Origin: an uncultured Lachnospiraceae bacterium
Lineage (GTDB): Bacteria; Bacillota; Clostridia; Lachnospirales; Lachnospiraceae
Direction: 5' to 3'
Assembly (NCBI GenBank): GCA_934343915.1
Contig: CAKRIL010000007.1
Location: forward strand, 24,899 to 88,898
DNA length: 64,000 nt
The translations under genes and the position numbers were made by a program. Of this stretch, positions 14,861 through 24,166 are shown piece by piece. Each line of letters begins with the position of its first letter. Position 1 is the stretch's first letter. Below the pieces are notes generated by a model. It had not been told where the DNA came from, did no database searches, and worked only from the letters and a program-made list of their open reading frames with translations.

Positions 14861-16750
14861 TTATTCCTGAGTCTGCTTAAGCGTAAAGAAATAATACAGT
14901 ACGGTTCCCTGCTGTCCCTCATACATTACCTTAGGTCCGTCCACATAGTAATAATTATCAAGCATTTCTATGGCATTCTTCGAATCGCCGTGATTCCACG
15001 GAATCTCTATATACACAAGCTTCTCCGGGAGCACCGACAGCTTAAGAATTCCGTCAACCGCAACCCTGTTGACGCTGTAACAGTCAGCGCTTGTGTCCTC
15101 CGAATAGTACACAAGCCGCCCTGCATCAGGATTCCATCTTATATTGTCCTGACGGAACTGTGTCTCAACATCATTGGCTGAGGAAGCCACGATGATGTCC
15201 GTCTGTGCATCATACTCCTCAAGAATACGGTCAATCGCATTGTTTACGAATGTATAATGATAATTGTAATAAGCATAATCTCCCGGATTTCCGTTCATGT
15301 CCTCCTGCTCATCATGAAAGCCCGCAGTGTAGAGTATCGGGAATCTGTTGGTCTGCATGTTCGTGAACAGTGCTGCACTCACCGGGTCAACCGTTATAAA
15401 GGTCTCTACAAGCATAAGCGCCCCAAGCACGGTAAACGTTGACAGAATAACCCTTCTTCTCTCAAAAAGCTTTATAAGCATGATTACACCGAACATCGCA
15501 AATATCGTATCCGCAAGCATATTGTATCTCGGAAGTGTAGCCTTCGGATATGCCAAAAGATAGAGCACATACACCATATAGCTTCCCACCAGCACAAGCC
15601 ATGCCGTAAAGTCCATTCTGTGGGTTCTTCTGACTCTTAAATTGGCAGACACCATCACAATTCCCGCAATCACTATAATAAGCCATATCCAGTTAAAATT
15701 GAGCACGAAAAGCTGTGCAAGCTTAATCTTTATATAATATCCGGAGAACGCTATTCCGTTGGCGGCACACACTCTTATAACTCCATATAAGAAGAGCACC
15801 ACTGCCGCGATTGCCGCGATTGCGATAATTCCGGTCTTCACATTGTACTCATCACCGTCCGCGTCATCATTTCCGGAGGCTGATGCTCCTCCCGTGACCG
15901 TGTCGGTGTTCTTTCTTTTTCTTATACCTGACGTGAATATACCGACAAGAAATGCTCCCGCAAAGCATAATGCCACAAGCATTCCCGAGCTTTTGGTTGT
16001 TCCGAGCATAATTAACCAAAATACCATGAGCGTGTACTTTTTAGATACACAGCAATAGAATGCATATATAAAGAACATTGTCATTCCGTATTCAAGTCCG
16101 CACAGTGTGGACATACCGAGTGCCATCGGTGAGAATGACACCACAAGCGCACCGAACCACACTATAACAAGTCTTGCCTTCGGGAACAGGCTTCTGAATG
16201 TCATGTATATACAGCACGCTGCTGCAATACCCATGTACAGCTGGCTCCACTGAAAACCCGTTCCGTTTCCCGGAACTAAGAATTCGCCCATAAGTGCGAA
16301 CAGGCAGTAGCCGTATGCTCTTCTGTCTGCAATCTTCCCTGCCTCGATAAAGCTGCTTAAAATCATATCGGGATGATATACAAGATGTTCCAGTGACTCA
16401 TAGCAGGTAAGTCCTTCATCGAGCTGCAGGGTTCCCACTATCTGAACCCTGATCAGGTAATGAACTACTATCATAAGCCCGCATGCTGCCGCATCCCGGT
16501 AATCAATCAGTGTCATATAGCCCTTTTTCATGGCATACACTACAACTCCCGCACAGGCACCGAATATAACGGCGCTGATTATAAGCCCGGCATTCACCAT
16601 GCTCTTAAAGCTTCCCTGCCACACCGGGCCATAGAGCACCGATATTCTCGCAAACAGGAAGAACATTACGAAAAAGACCGCTATTGAAGCAATCTGTCCC
16701 GCCTGTGATGCCGCCTTACCGAATTTTGTTTTTGAATTAATTTTATCCAT
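14861..16750 (-). CDS. large polytopic membrane protein, candidate GT-C glycosyltransferase
   Basis: 629 residues: ten or more membrane segments in the first two thirds and a soluble C-terminal domain of roughly 150 residues. The first long loop has acidic residues (TLQLDEGLTCYESLEHL) in the position where GT-C enzymes keep a catalytic acid. That is suggestive only. GGGTC lies upstream of the ATG. In a cluster that also has a GtrB-like lipid-sugar synthase, a natural role is to move the lipid-linked deoxysugar onto a surface polymer on the outer face of the membrane. Not recognised as a named family. Confidence 0.6.
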   Translation of the reverse strand: MDKINSKTKFGKAASQAGQIASIAVFFVMFFLFARISVLYGPVWQGSFKSMVNAGLIISAVIFGACAGVVVYAMKKGYMTLIDYRDAAACGLMIVVHYLIRVQIVGTLQLDEGLTCYESLEHLVYHPDMILSSFIEAGKIADRRAYGYCLFALMGEFLVPGNGTGFQWSQLYMGIAAACCIYMTFRSLFPKARLVIVWFGALVVSFSPMALGMSTLCGLEYGMTMFFIYAFYCCVSKKYTLMVFWLIMLGTTKSSGMLVALCFAGAFLVGIFTSGIRKRKNTDTVTGGASASGNDDADGDEYNVKTGIIAIAAIAAVVLFLYGVIRVCAANGIAFSGYYIKIKLAQLFVLNFNWIWLIIVIAGIVMVSANLRVRRTHRMDFTAWLVLVGSYMVYVLYLLAYPKATLPRYNMLADTIFAMFGVIMLIKLFERRRVILSTFTVLGALMLVETFITVDPVSAALFTNMQTNRFPILYTAGFHDEQEDMNGNPGDYAYYNYHYTFVNNAIDRILEEYDAQTDIIVASSANDVETQFRQDNIRWNPDAGRLVYYSEDTSADCYSVNRVAVDGILKLSVLPEKLVYIEIPWNHGDSKNAIEMLDNYYYVDGPKVMYEGQQGTVLYYFFTLKQTQE

Positions 16751-16771
16751 CTTAATCTGACCCTTTTAATA

Positions 16772-17740
16772 TTATTCTCCGTCTTTTTCCTGCATAATTA
16801 CAGCTTCAACAAGCTCAGCCTGTCTTACAAGTCCGTCCGCCATCTCTTTTCTTGTCTTCTCATCCCCGACAGCCTTGAGGAACATGCCTATCGACTTGGC
16901 AAAATGGTCATCCGCCGGAAGCTGTACCGTAACCGTGTCCGCATCGCTCTCTATCACCGCGCTCGGCACATATTCAGCCGGAGCGGTATATATTCTTCCC
17001 GTCGTAAGCCTTCCCTTACTCCCCCACAGCTCAAGCGAACACTGATACTGGCAGTCCATTCCGAATGCCGCCTGTGCGATAACGCCCTCGTCATTTACAA
17101 ATTCAGCCGTTCCGAAGATATCAATTCCCGCCGGCTCCTCATAATCAAGCCTTGAACCCACATAGCGTGTGCTCTCTCCGAGAAGCTCCGTGATAAGCTT
17201 GATTGTGTACCCGCCGTTGTCCATCATGGTTCCGCCGCCAAGCTCCTTGTTGTATCTGAAGTCGCCATCGGCGCGTCTTGGGAATCCGAAGCTTGTCCTT
17301 ATAAGTCTCAGCTTACCTATTCTTCCCGCCGCCACGATTTTCTTAATCTCCTCAAGCTGTGCATGGTAGCGGAACATATAGTTTTCCTGAATCGTAAGTC
17401 CGCGCTCTGCGGCAAGCCCGACAAGCTCCCTTGTGTATGCAGACGAGGTTGTTGACGGCTTCTCAAGAAATACATGCTTTCCTGCAAGAAGTGCCTTCTT
17501 AGCCCATTCATAGTGGAATGCCGGTGGCAGCGGTATATACACGCAGTCCACACTCTCATCATTAATCACCTCATCATATGATGAGTACACATGCAGATTA
17601 TATTTTTCTTTAAAGCGTTCAAGCTTCTTTTTTGAACTGGACGCAACTCCCGCGCACTCAGCTCCCTCCGTCTTTTCCAGTGCCGGAAGGAACTTATTGT
17701 ATGCAATGTCCGCTGCTCCGAGTATACCTATTCTGAACAT
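16772..17740 (-). CDS. Gfo/Idh/MocA oxidoreductase, likely NDP-hexose 3-ketoreductase
   Basis: 322 residues with an N-terminal Rossmann fold (GILGAADIAYNKFLPAL), the family catalytic EKP (HVFLEKPS, near residue 97) and ENYMFRYHAQLEEI, the segment seen in sugar 3-ketoreductases such as KijD10 and TylC1. These enzymes reduce the 3-keto group left by a 2,3-dehydratase, and such a dehydratase is the gene directly upstream here. Known family members use NADPH. Start at 17740 is supported by GGGG-N5-ATG. The pairing makes a 2-deoxygenation role likely; the exact substrate is inferred. Confidence 0.85.
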   Translation of the reverse strand: MFRIGILGAADIAYNKFLPALEKTEGAECAGVASSSKKKLERFKEKYNLHVYSSYDEVINDESVDCVYIPLPPAFHYEWAKKALLAGKHVFLEKPSTTSSAYTRELVGLAAERGLTIQENYMFRYHAQLEEIKKIVAAGRIGKLRLIRTSFGFPRRADGDFRYNKELGGGTMMDNGGYTIKLITELLGESTRYVGSRLDYEEPAGIDIFGTAEFVNDEGVIAQAAFGMDCQYQCSLELWGSKGRLTTGRIYTAPAEYVPSAVIESDADTVTVQLPADDHFAKSIGMFLKAVGDEKTRKEMADGLVRQAELVEAVIMQEKDGE

Positions 17741-17833
17741 ATTATCCCCATTCCGCTGCAAAGCAGCTCCCGCAATTCTAAAACATTCGGAATACGCTGA
17801 TTCCTCATGTTTGACCTTTTGACCCTGATATCA

Positions 17834-19222
17834 TTATATTTCAATTAGAGACAGCAGATTTCTGAGCTGAATATTGAGACAGTTGTTAATCTGTATCATG
17901 TAATTGAGTGTACCGTAGTCTATCCAAAAATATCCTTCCGGAAGCTGCGAAAGCTCCTCCGGCTCAATCTCCAGGATATAATTGTAATTCTGCTCATGGT
18001 AGAAGCGTCCGCCCTCCTCCGACAAAATCACATGGTACTGTGTCTTTCCCTGTTCAATCTTCTCCCTGAAAAGACTGTCAACGCAATTATCATCCTCCGG
18101 TGTCCTTGTAGGCTCCCACTGAACCGAAGGCCCAAGCTCTATATAATCGAAGGAACCTATCTCCGGCCTTCCCGCAGCCAGGAATTCCTTCTTACCGTCC
18201 ACCGTCCTTGTTATCAGTCCGAAGGTTGCCTTTCCTATCGCCTTAAATAAAGGCTGGCTCCACTGTTTTACCTCTCTGCCCGTTATATCTATATCGTAGT
18301 ATCTTACCATGTAATCCGCTTCATGATTGCATGTTACACCGTAATCATCCACGCTCCAGTCGCGAAGCTGGTTGAGCGGCACAAGCACGGTTTTTTTCTC
18401 CTCGAACATCTTGTAATTGTTGAGAAACTGATATATCTCAGAGATATTCGCAGTGATTCCTCCGGTAAATATCGAGTGATAAAAGCTCTTATCCTTAAAG
18501 TACTTCTCAATCTGTTCCAGCTCATCCGCGGAGAAGCCGCAGTTGGTGAGCGGAATTCCCGACAGCACCGTTCTTGTATCCATATTCACAAGATTGTCAA
18601 TCTTCATAAGCTGCTTAATCTGTCCGAGCGTCATCCACTTATAATTAGGAAGAACCTCTATGTCCTCATCGAGAAGCATAATGATATTTCTGTTTCTCTT
18701 CTTGTAGAATCGCCCTGCCTGTTCCGACTGAATCTGGTCATAGATTACCGTATAGTTCTTTGAATTGTAAAAATAATCGAAATAGTTCGGCAGAACTCCT
18801 CCGTGTCTTCTTGTGTAATTGCTCTTCGTAGCCTGTATCGTAGGTGATATCTGTATCACATTGACATTGCCGGGCTCTATCTTCGCCTGCATAAGAAAAT
18901 TAATTACGCCATCGATTTCCTTGCATATTATGCCAAGATATCCTATCTCTGGCTGAACAATGATAGGCTGCTCTGCCACAAGCTTATTATTCTCGTAGCG
19001 CTGTATTCCCGTAATTGAAAAGAAGGAGCGCTTCCTGTTGTGTATCTCACCGACATAATCATCATAGAACCAGAAGCTGTTGTCCCCCGACGCGCACTCC
19101 TTAATCGATACATTCGCATCACGGTTGAGCACGGCAACCCAGTCAAGAATATCCTTCGTGGAATTGACATTGCCATCCGTCGCTGCCCATGATTCAATTA
19201 TTTTTCGAATAATGTCTCTCAT
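17834..19222 (-). CDS. NDP-hexose 2,3-dehydratase family protein
   Basis: 462 residues made of two related halves, as in the NDP-4-keto-6-deoxyglucose 2,3-dehydratases (TylX3, SpnO, EvaA). Each half repeats the family order: SFFSITGIQR.../QPLFKAIGKATFGLI, then VIQISPTIQATKSNYTRRHGG against IELGPSVQWEPTR, then FYKKRNRNIIMLL against FYHEQNYNYILEI. The reaction removes the 2-hydroxyl and leaves a 3,4-diketo sugar for the partner ketoreductase encoded next (16772-17740). The family is best known from antibiotic clusters making 2,6-dideoxy sugars; here it sits in a surface-glycan cluster whose only visible 4,6-dehydratase is CDP-glucose-type. Confidence 0.9.
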   Translation of the reverse strand: MRDIIRKIIESWAATDGNVNSTKDILDWVAVLNRDANVSIKECASGDNSFWFYDDYVGEIHNRKRSFFSITGIQRYENNKLVAEQPIIVQPEIGYLGIICKEIDGVINFLMQAKIEPGNVNVIQISPTIQATKSNYTRRHGGVLPNYFDYFYNSKNYTVIYDQIQSEQAGRFYKKRNRNIIMLLDEDIEVLPNYKWMTLGQIKQLMKIDNLVNMDTRTVLSGIPLTNCGFSADELEQIEKYFKDKSFYHSIFTGGITANISEIYQFLNNYKMFEEKKTVLVPLNQLRDWSVDDYGVTCNHEADYMVRYYDIDITGREVKQWSQPLFKAIGKATFGLITRTVDGKKEFLAAGRPEIGSFDYIELGPSVQWEPTRTPEDDNCVDSLFREKIEQGKTQYHVILSEEGGRFYHEQNYNYILEIEPEELSQLPEGYFWIDYGTLNYMIQINNCLNIQLRNLLSLIEI

Positions 19223-19254
19223 AAATATTCCCCATTTCTGTATACGGACACCGA

Positions 19255-20193
19255 TTAACGCCCATGTGATAACAGCTTACGCTTAAGCGCTCCAAGCTTA
19301 ATCTTAAGCTGTATTCCAAGCTGCGACATGCATACCGCCGCATAGCTCTTATCGAATGCCTTGATTGCCGACTTGGCACGCCCCGAGCAATGTATTGAAA
19401 ATACCCTCACAAGGGTTTTGTCCTGTCTTACAAGGTACGGCAGCTTATTTCCGTTCTCATCCTTCTTAAAGACATATTTTTTAATGCCCGCAAAAGAATT
19501 GTACCTGTACTCATCCTCTGTATAGTTGGCTCTGTCGCACAGATTCTGGTCGATGGTTCCTCCGTCAAATACCTTCGCCGAGTTGAGTACTCCGTCCTTA
19601 TCCTTAGACCACAGATACACAAGCGTCATATCGCACACGCCGCCCTCAAGGTTATGCTCCTCCTGATAATTCCACTTCTCAAGAAGCAGCTCCTTATTGT
19701 TCCTGAAAGTCTCCTCGCAGAAGCTTAAGAAATCATCAAGAGCCTCCCTTGTCCAGTATGAGCAGTGGCAGCATGAACTCCAGCCGTAGTCCTTCTCCTG
19801 TCCCGCCGTCGTTGACACCATGGCATATGCCTTATCGAGTGCCGGAATGCTGCTGTAATCCGCGCAGTTGTACAGGTCGCTCTCGGCAACCATAATCCTG
19901 TCAAAATCGAGCTCCTTCATAAGCTCATAGTACAAAAAGTATCTTTTAAAGCATATCTGTGCAAAGAAATCCGTATACGTCGAATAATTCTCAAATACCT
20001 TCAAAAACCCGTTATATCTGTCAAGCTTAAGCTTACTTAAGTCAAACCATTCCCTTGCAACATTTTTGTTGGCTTCATCCCCGAGCAGTATCACTCTCTT
20101 ATTATACCTCTCGGCGGAATGTACACTGTACGGCAGATGCGCCGGACAGCCCGAATGGAAAATAACAACAGGTATATTCTTATCAGTGCTCAT
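19255..20193 (-). CDS. putative glycosyltransferase (GT-A-like), family not recognised
   Basis: 312 residues, soluble, with a basic amphipathic C-terminus (LGIQLKIKLGALKRKLLSHGR) that may bind the membrane face. The N-terminal region (VVIFHSGCPAHLPYSVHSAERY) and a DFDRIMVAESDLYNC segment near residue 105 look like a GT-A nucleotide-sugar site with a degenerate acidic motif. It overlaps the upstream GtrB-like gene by one base (TAATG) and is followed by the 2,3-dehydratase, so it probably adds a sugar within the same pathway. The assignment rests on context and faint motifs. Confidence 0.6.
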   Translation of the reverse strand: MSTDKNIPVVIFHSGCPAHLPYSVHSAERYNKRVILLGDEANKNVAREWFDLSKLKLDRYNGFLKVFENYSTYTDFFAQICFKRYFLYYELMKELDFDRIMVAESDLYNCADYSSIPALDKAYAMVSTTAGQEKDYGWSSCCHCSYWTREALDDFLSFCEETFRNNKELLLEKWNYQEEHNLEGGVCDMTLVYLWSKDKDGVLNSAKVFDGGTIDQNLCDRANYTEDEYRYNSFAGIKKYVFKKDENGNKLPYLVRQDKTLVRVFSIHCSGRAKSAIKAFDKSYAAVCMSQLGIQLKIKLGALKRKLLSHGR

Positions 20194-21254
20194 TATCTGT
20201 CCTCTCCCGGCTTATTCTGCCCCTCAGTCATGCCATTGTTGTCCTCATATGCATTCTCATTAACGACGGAATCCTGTGTGGTTCCCGCCATAGGTATCGG
20301 CTTTCCCTCAAAATTAATCGTCTTTTCAACTACTACAAGCGGTCTGTGGATTACACGCTTATTAATGTTAAGCACATACTCACCGATAAGCCCTATAAAG
20401 AAGAGCTGTATCGAGCCGATAAGGAATATACCTATTACAATCGGTGCCGTACCTGCCGTGAACGAATACCAGTGTGTAAGCTTGTACACAAGGTAAATAA
20501 CCGCAACAAGCATCGAAAGTGCTGATGCGATGAATCCGAAGAAGGTTGCCAGTCTTAAGCCGACCTTCGTGTATGATGTTATGCTGAGCATGGCCGCGTC
20601 ATAGAGTGAATAGAAGTTGTTCTTAGTCTTTCCTGCACGTCTTTTCGGCTGAGTATATTCAAGGTCTTTGCGCTTGAAGCCATACTCTGCAACTATTCCT
20701 CTTATAAAAGGCATCGGGTCGTCAAGCTGTCTTAACAGATGAATAAATGTCTTATCATAGAGTCCGAAGCCTGTGAAATGTTCAATCATCTCGACATCCG
20801 ACATCTTTCGTATCATCTTGTAGTATATCGTTCTGAGCATGTATATGAACTTATTTTCCTTGCTGTGCTTCTTGATTCCGCTTACAATCTTATAGCCCTT
20901 CTCCCACTCCTCAACGAATCTCGGGATCATCTCCACCGGATCCTGAAAATCACAGCACACACATATCGTACAGTCTCCCGTAGTCTGGCACATGCCATAG
21001 AACGGCGAATTGAACTGACCGAAGTTAGTCACGTTGAATATCGCCTTGATGTTCTTATTTACTGCACATATCTTCTCTATATACTCCCTTGTTCTGTCCT
21101 GAGAGCAGTTATCTATAAATAAAATCTCGTAGTCATACTGAGGAAGCTCCTTAGTCATCACGTCAACGAGCGCCTCGCTCATCGGAATGACATTCTCTTC
21201 TTCATTATAACACGGTACCATTATGCTTATCTTCTTTTTGCGCTGATTATCCAC
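20193..21254 (-). CDS. GtrB/DPM1-type family 2 glycosyltransferase with two C-terminal membrane helices
   Basis: 353 residues. GT2 fold: ISIMVPCYNEEENV at the N-terminus, LFIDNCSQDRT, and CCDFQDPVEMIPRF near residue 105 as the metal-binding region. The cytoplasmic domain ends with RRAGKTKNNFYSLYDAAM, typical of GtrB, followed by two membrane helices. Such enzymes transfer a sugar from a nucleotide donor to undecaprenyl phosphate. The best start is GTG at 21254 with GAGG-N6 spacing; an upstream TTG has no site. It links the nucleotide-sugar genes upstream to the membrane proteins downstream. Confidence 0.9.
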   Translation of the reverse strand: MDNQRKKKISIMVPCYNEEENVIPMSEALVDVMTKELPQYDYEILFIDNCSQDRTREYIEKICAVNKNIKAIFNVTNFGQFNSPFYGMCQTTGDCTICVCCDFQDPVEMIPRFVEEWEKGYKIVSGIKKHSKENKFIYMLRTIYYKMIRKMSDVEMIEHFTGFGLYDKTFIHLLRQLDDPMPFIRGIVAEYGFKRKDLEYTQPKRRAGKTKNNFYSLYDAAMLSITSYTKVGLRLATFFGFIASALSMLVAVIYLVYKLTHWYSFTAGTAPIVIGIFLIGSIQLFFIGLIGEYVLNINKRVIHRPLVVVEKTINFEGKPIPMAGTTQDSVVNENAYEDNNGMTEGQNKPGEDR

Positions 21255-21279
21255 AATTATCCTCTTTTCCAACTGCTTA

Positions 21280-22230
21280 TTATGAAAGTGATTTTATCCA
21301 CTCTGCCGTCCTCTTGATTCCGTCCTCGAATGATGTCTGCGGCACATATCCCGTATCCCTGCATATATCCGCAATATCCGCCGTAAGATACATTACCTGT
21401 CCTTCACCATAGGGTATATCTCCGAATCCGAGCAGGCTCCTGTCCGCACCTGCCGCATCACACAGCTTAAGCACATACTCCTTAAGACTTAAGCATTCCT
21501 TTCCTGCAAGGCAATATACGGCTGACTCTTTCCCCGTAACTCCTCCAAGCAGGTACAGCTCCTTCGCTGCATCCCCCGAATAGAGATAGTTCCATAGCTG
21601 TTCACCCTTGGTCAGTGCTACTCTTTCTCCTGCCAAAAGCCCTCTGATTACAGATGTTATCATGGTCTTCATGCCGTCATAAGGTCCGTAGACGCTTAAT
21701 ACCCTGACCCACGCATGTTCCATGCCAAGCTCAATGCACAGCTCACGGCTCTTAATTCCCGCCGCCAGCTTCGCCCTGCCGTACTCATTCTCAGGTGCCG
21801 CCGGCGTGTCCGGTGTGAGAATCCCTGACACTCTTCCATATTCCGCCTGTGAACCGACTCCGATGAACTTAGCACAGCCAAGTCTCCCCGCAAGCCGGAC
21901 AGCATCAAGCGTATATTCGACATTCTTCTGCTGCATATCCGCGTCATTCCTCAGACTGCCGAAGGTTCCTCCCCATCCGAGATGATAGAATACACTGTCC
22001 TGAGGCTTGTTATGAAGCCCACTCCTATAATGCTTAAGCCCCTCAAGGCTCACATATTCTATGTGAAGAAGTCCGTCTGACAACTCACATTCAAAGGTCT
22101 CCGATACGCGCCGGTTCCGCACTGAAGCCTCCCGGAGAAATACAGTGACCTCTATATGGTTATTAAGAAGCTCCGATACAAGTGCCATACCTATTGCACC
22201 TGTCGCTCCCGTAATATATGCCTTTTTCAT
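21280..22230 (-). CDS. extended SDR (NAD-dependent epimerase/reductase), YerF-like candidate
   Basis: 316 residues with the nucleotide-binding GATGAIGMALV at the N-terminus and an active-site YGRAK (near residue 155) after GVGSQAEYG. It starts one base after the stop codon of the ThDP enzyme gene, so the two are translationally coupled. In the yersiniose pathway of Yersinia a ThDP enzyme (YerE) adds an acetyl branch at C4 and a reductase (YerF) then reduces it. The same gene pair and order suggest that role here. Other sugar epimerase or reductase activities fit the fold equally well. Confidence 0.8.
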   Translation of the reverse strand: MKKAYITGATGAIGMALVSELLNNHIEVTVFLREASVRNRRVSETFECELSDGLLHIEYVSLEGLKHYRSGLHNKPQDSVFYHLGWGGTFGSLRNDADMQQKNVEYTLDAVRLAGRLGCAKFIGVGSQAEYGRVSGILTPDTPAAPENEYGRAKLAAGIKSRELCIELGMEHAWVRVLSVYGPYDGMKTMITSVIRGLLAGERVALTKGEQLWNYLYSGDAAKELYLLGGVTGKESAVYCLAGKECLSLKEYVLKLCDAAGADRSLLGFGDIPYGEGQVMYLTADIADICRDTGYVPQTSFEDGIKRTAEWIKSLS

Positions 22231-22231
22231 A

Positions 22232-24166
22232 TTATTTCCCATTCCCGTCAATGAGCGGTATAAACATATTTCTCTTAAGCTCCTCCTCAGGCAGGAACGG
22301 TGCCAGATCCTCAAGCGGAGCCGACACAAGTGTTCCATCCTCAAGCCTCTTCGTGGCTGACTTAGGCTCGAATTTCTGTCCTCTGCTCACAAATACCTCG
22401 CATATCGCAGGACCCTCAAGCGCCAAAAATTCGTCAAGCACATCGAACCTGTCATTGCTTCCGATTGAGCAGTATTCATACCCATATGCCCATGCAAGCT
22501 TCGCCATATCCGGGAAGCTTAAGTCGCCGCTGTCCTCTCCGATTCCCACAAGCGGCTCACCGAAGAAGTTCTTCTGTGTCTGACGAATTGAATGATAGCC
22601 GCCGTTATTGATTACGAATATCTTCATATCCATTCTGTGATGAATAATCGTCTGAAGCTCCTGAAGATTCATCTGAATGCTTCCGTCGCCTGTGACACAT
22701 ATTATGTCATTCTTCTGCGCATTTGAATCTATTATATCATAAGCATGGCTTGAATTGCCACTGTTTTTGTCGCCTTTGAGCGCTTTTTGTGCCACCCACG
22801 CTCCGACTGCCGCAGGAAGGTCATAGCCCATTGAAGCCACGGCTGAATTGATTATGAAGCGCTGTCCCGGCTTAATCACATACGCATGGCTTCCCACAAC
22901 ACACGCCGAACCGTTTCCGACAACCGTTGTCTGTCCCGGCTCAAGCCTTCGGCTCAATTCCTTAATGAACGCATAGACATTGGCATATTCATGCCCGTCC
23001 TCAACGCATTTCTCATAATGCTTTTTCATGACAACCGGGTAGTTCTTCTTCCAGCCGCGGCATGCCTCATGCCACGTTCCGTCAGTGAACAGCTTTCCGT
23101 CCTCACCGCATATCTGTGTGAGGCACTCATCAAGCACCATAAGGAAATCCCGTGCATCCGCCCATACCGGCATATCCACATGAAGCGTAGGCTTCTTAAG
23201 CTCATCAGCATCCACATCCTCAACAATCGTGTATGCCGCTCTCGCCCAGCTCTTATAATTATATCCAACCTGTCTTATACTGAGTCTGCTGCCGATTGAC
23301 AAAAACAGGTCACTGTTCTGCACCGCGAAGTTGCCGGCTCTGTCACCCATTATGCCCGCGCGTCCCACATACAATGTCTCGTCATCAGCACACAGGTCTA
23401 TGCTGTCCCAGCCCGTTACAACCGGGATGTTAAGCTTCTTTTTGACCCGCTCGAATACATCCGCCGCATCGGCTATTCGGATTCCGTTTCCCGCATTCAG
23501 CACAGGTCTTTTTGACCTTCTTATCCTGTCAATAACGGACAATACAAGCTCCTTGTCAGGCTTCGGCGGAAGGCTGTTAATATATGCCGAATATTCATCA
23601 CAGCTCTCGTCATAATCAATGAGCTCATCCGTATCAATATATGCTCCCTGAACATTGAGTGGTATATCAAGCCACGTCGGACCCGGTCTTCCCGTCACCG
23701 CCATATGATATGCTTTCTTCACACAATAGCCTATCTTCTTCGGTTCAATCACCATCTCACAATATTTCGTCATTGATGCGACAGCCTTCGTAATATCGAA
23801 TTCCTGATCTCCCATGGCTCTTATGTTAAGCCCAGTGCTTCTCGCCGTCGTGTCGTATCTGACCTGCCCCGATATAACAAGCATCGGAATAGAATCAAGA
23901 TATGCTCCGAGCACACCTGTCAGTGCATTGGTTCCGCCCGGCCCTGTCGTAACACACAAAAGAGCAGGCTTCCCTGCAATTCGGGCATAACTCTCTGCCC
24001 CAATCGCGCAAGCCTGCTCATGGTGATTATAGATACATTTAAGTTCACTGCTATGACCGAAGGAGTCATTAAGATGCATGGCTCCTCCTCCGGTTACTGT
24101 AAATACATGTTCAATGCCCAGCTCTGCCGCAAGCCCGGCAATATAATCCGATACCTTAATTCTCAT
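22232..24166 (-). CDS. thiamine-diphosphate enzyme, acetolactate synthase-like (YerE-like candidate)
   Basis: 644 residues with the full ThDP-enzyme layout: an N-terminal PYR domain with the activating Glu in YNHHEQACAIGAESYARI (near residue 50), a central domain, and a C-terminal PP domain with GDGSIQMNLQEL...INN. It resembles IlvB/acetolactate synthase in length and order. No small regulatory subunit or branched-chain amino acid gene is nearby. Directly behind rfbF-rfbG-rfbH it fits YerE, the ThDP flavoenzyme that transfers a two-carbon unit to CDP-4-keto-3,6-dideoxyhexose. The start at 24166 has GGAG and overlaps the end of rfbH by 11 bp. The family is certain, the YerE role inferred. Confidence 0.85.
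   Translation of the reverse strand: MRIKVSDYIAGLAAELGIEHVFTVTGGGAMHLNDSFGHSSELKCIYNHHEQACAIGAESYARIAGKPALLCVTTGPGGTNALTGVLGAYLDSIPMLVISGQVRYDTTARSTGLNIRAMGDQEFDITKAVASMTKYCEMVIEPKKIGYCVKKAYHMAVTGRPGPTWLDIPLNVQGAYIDTDELIDYDESCDEYSAYINSLPPKPDKELVLSVIDRIRRSKRPVLNAGNGIRIADAADVFERVKKKLNIPVVTGWDSIDLCADDETLYVGRAGIMGDRAGNFAVQNSDLFLSIGSRLSIRQVGYNYKSWARAAYTIVEDVDADELKKPTLHVDMPVWADARDFLMVLDECLTQICGEDGKLFTDGTWHEACRGWKKNYPVVMKKHYEKCVEDGHEYANVYAFIKELSRRLEPGQTTVVGNGSACVVGSHAYVIKPGQRFIINSAVASMGYDLPAAVGAWVAQKALKGDKNSGNSSHAYDIIDSNAQKNDIICVTGDGSIQMNLQELQTIIHHRMDMKIFVINNGGYHSIRQTQKNFFGEPLVGIGEDSGDLSFPDMAKLAWAYGYEYCSIGSNDRFDVLDEFLALEGPAICEVFVSRGQKFEPKSATKRLEDGTLVSAPLEDLAPFLPEEELKRNMFIPLIDGNGK

Noticed and set aside
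22232..24166. Acetolactate synthase for branched-chain amino acids
   Set aside because: The fold fits, but there is no ilvN, ilvC or leu gene nearby and the gene is embedded in, and coupled to, sugar genes.
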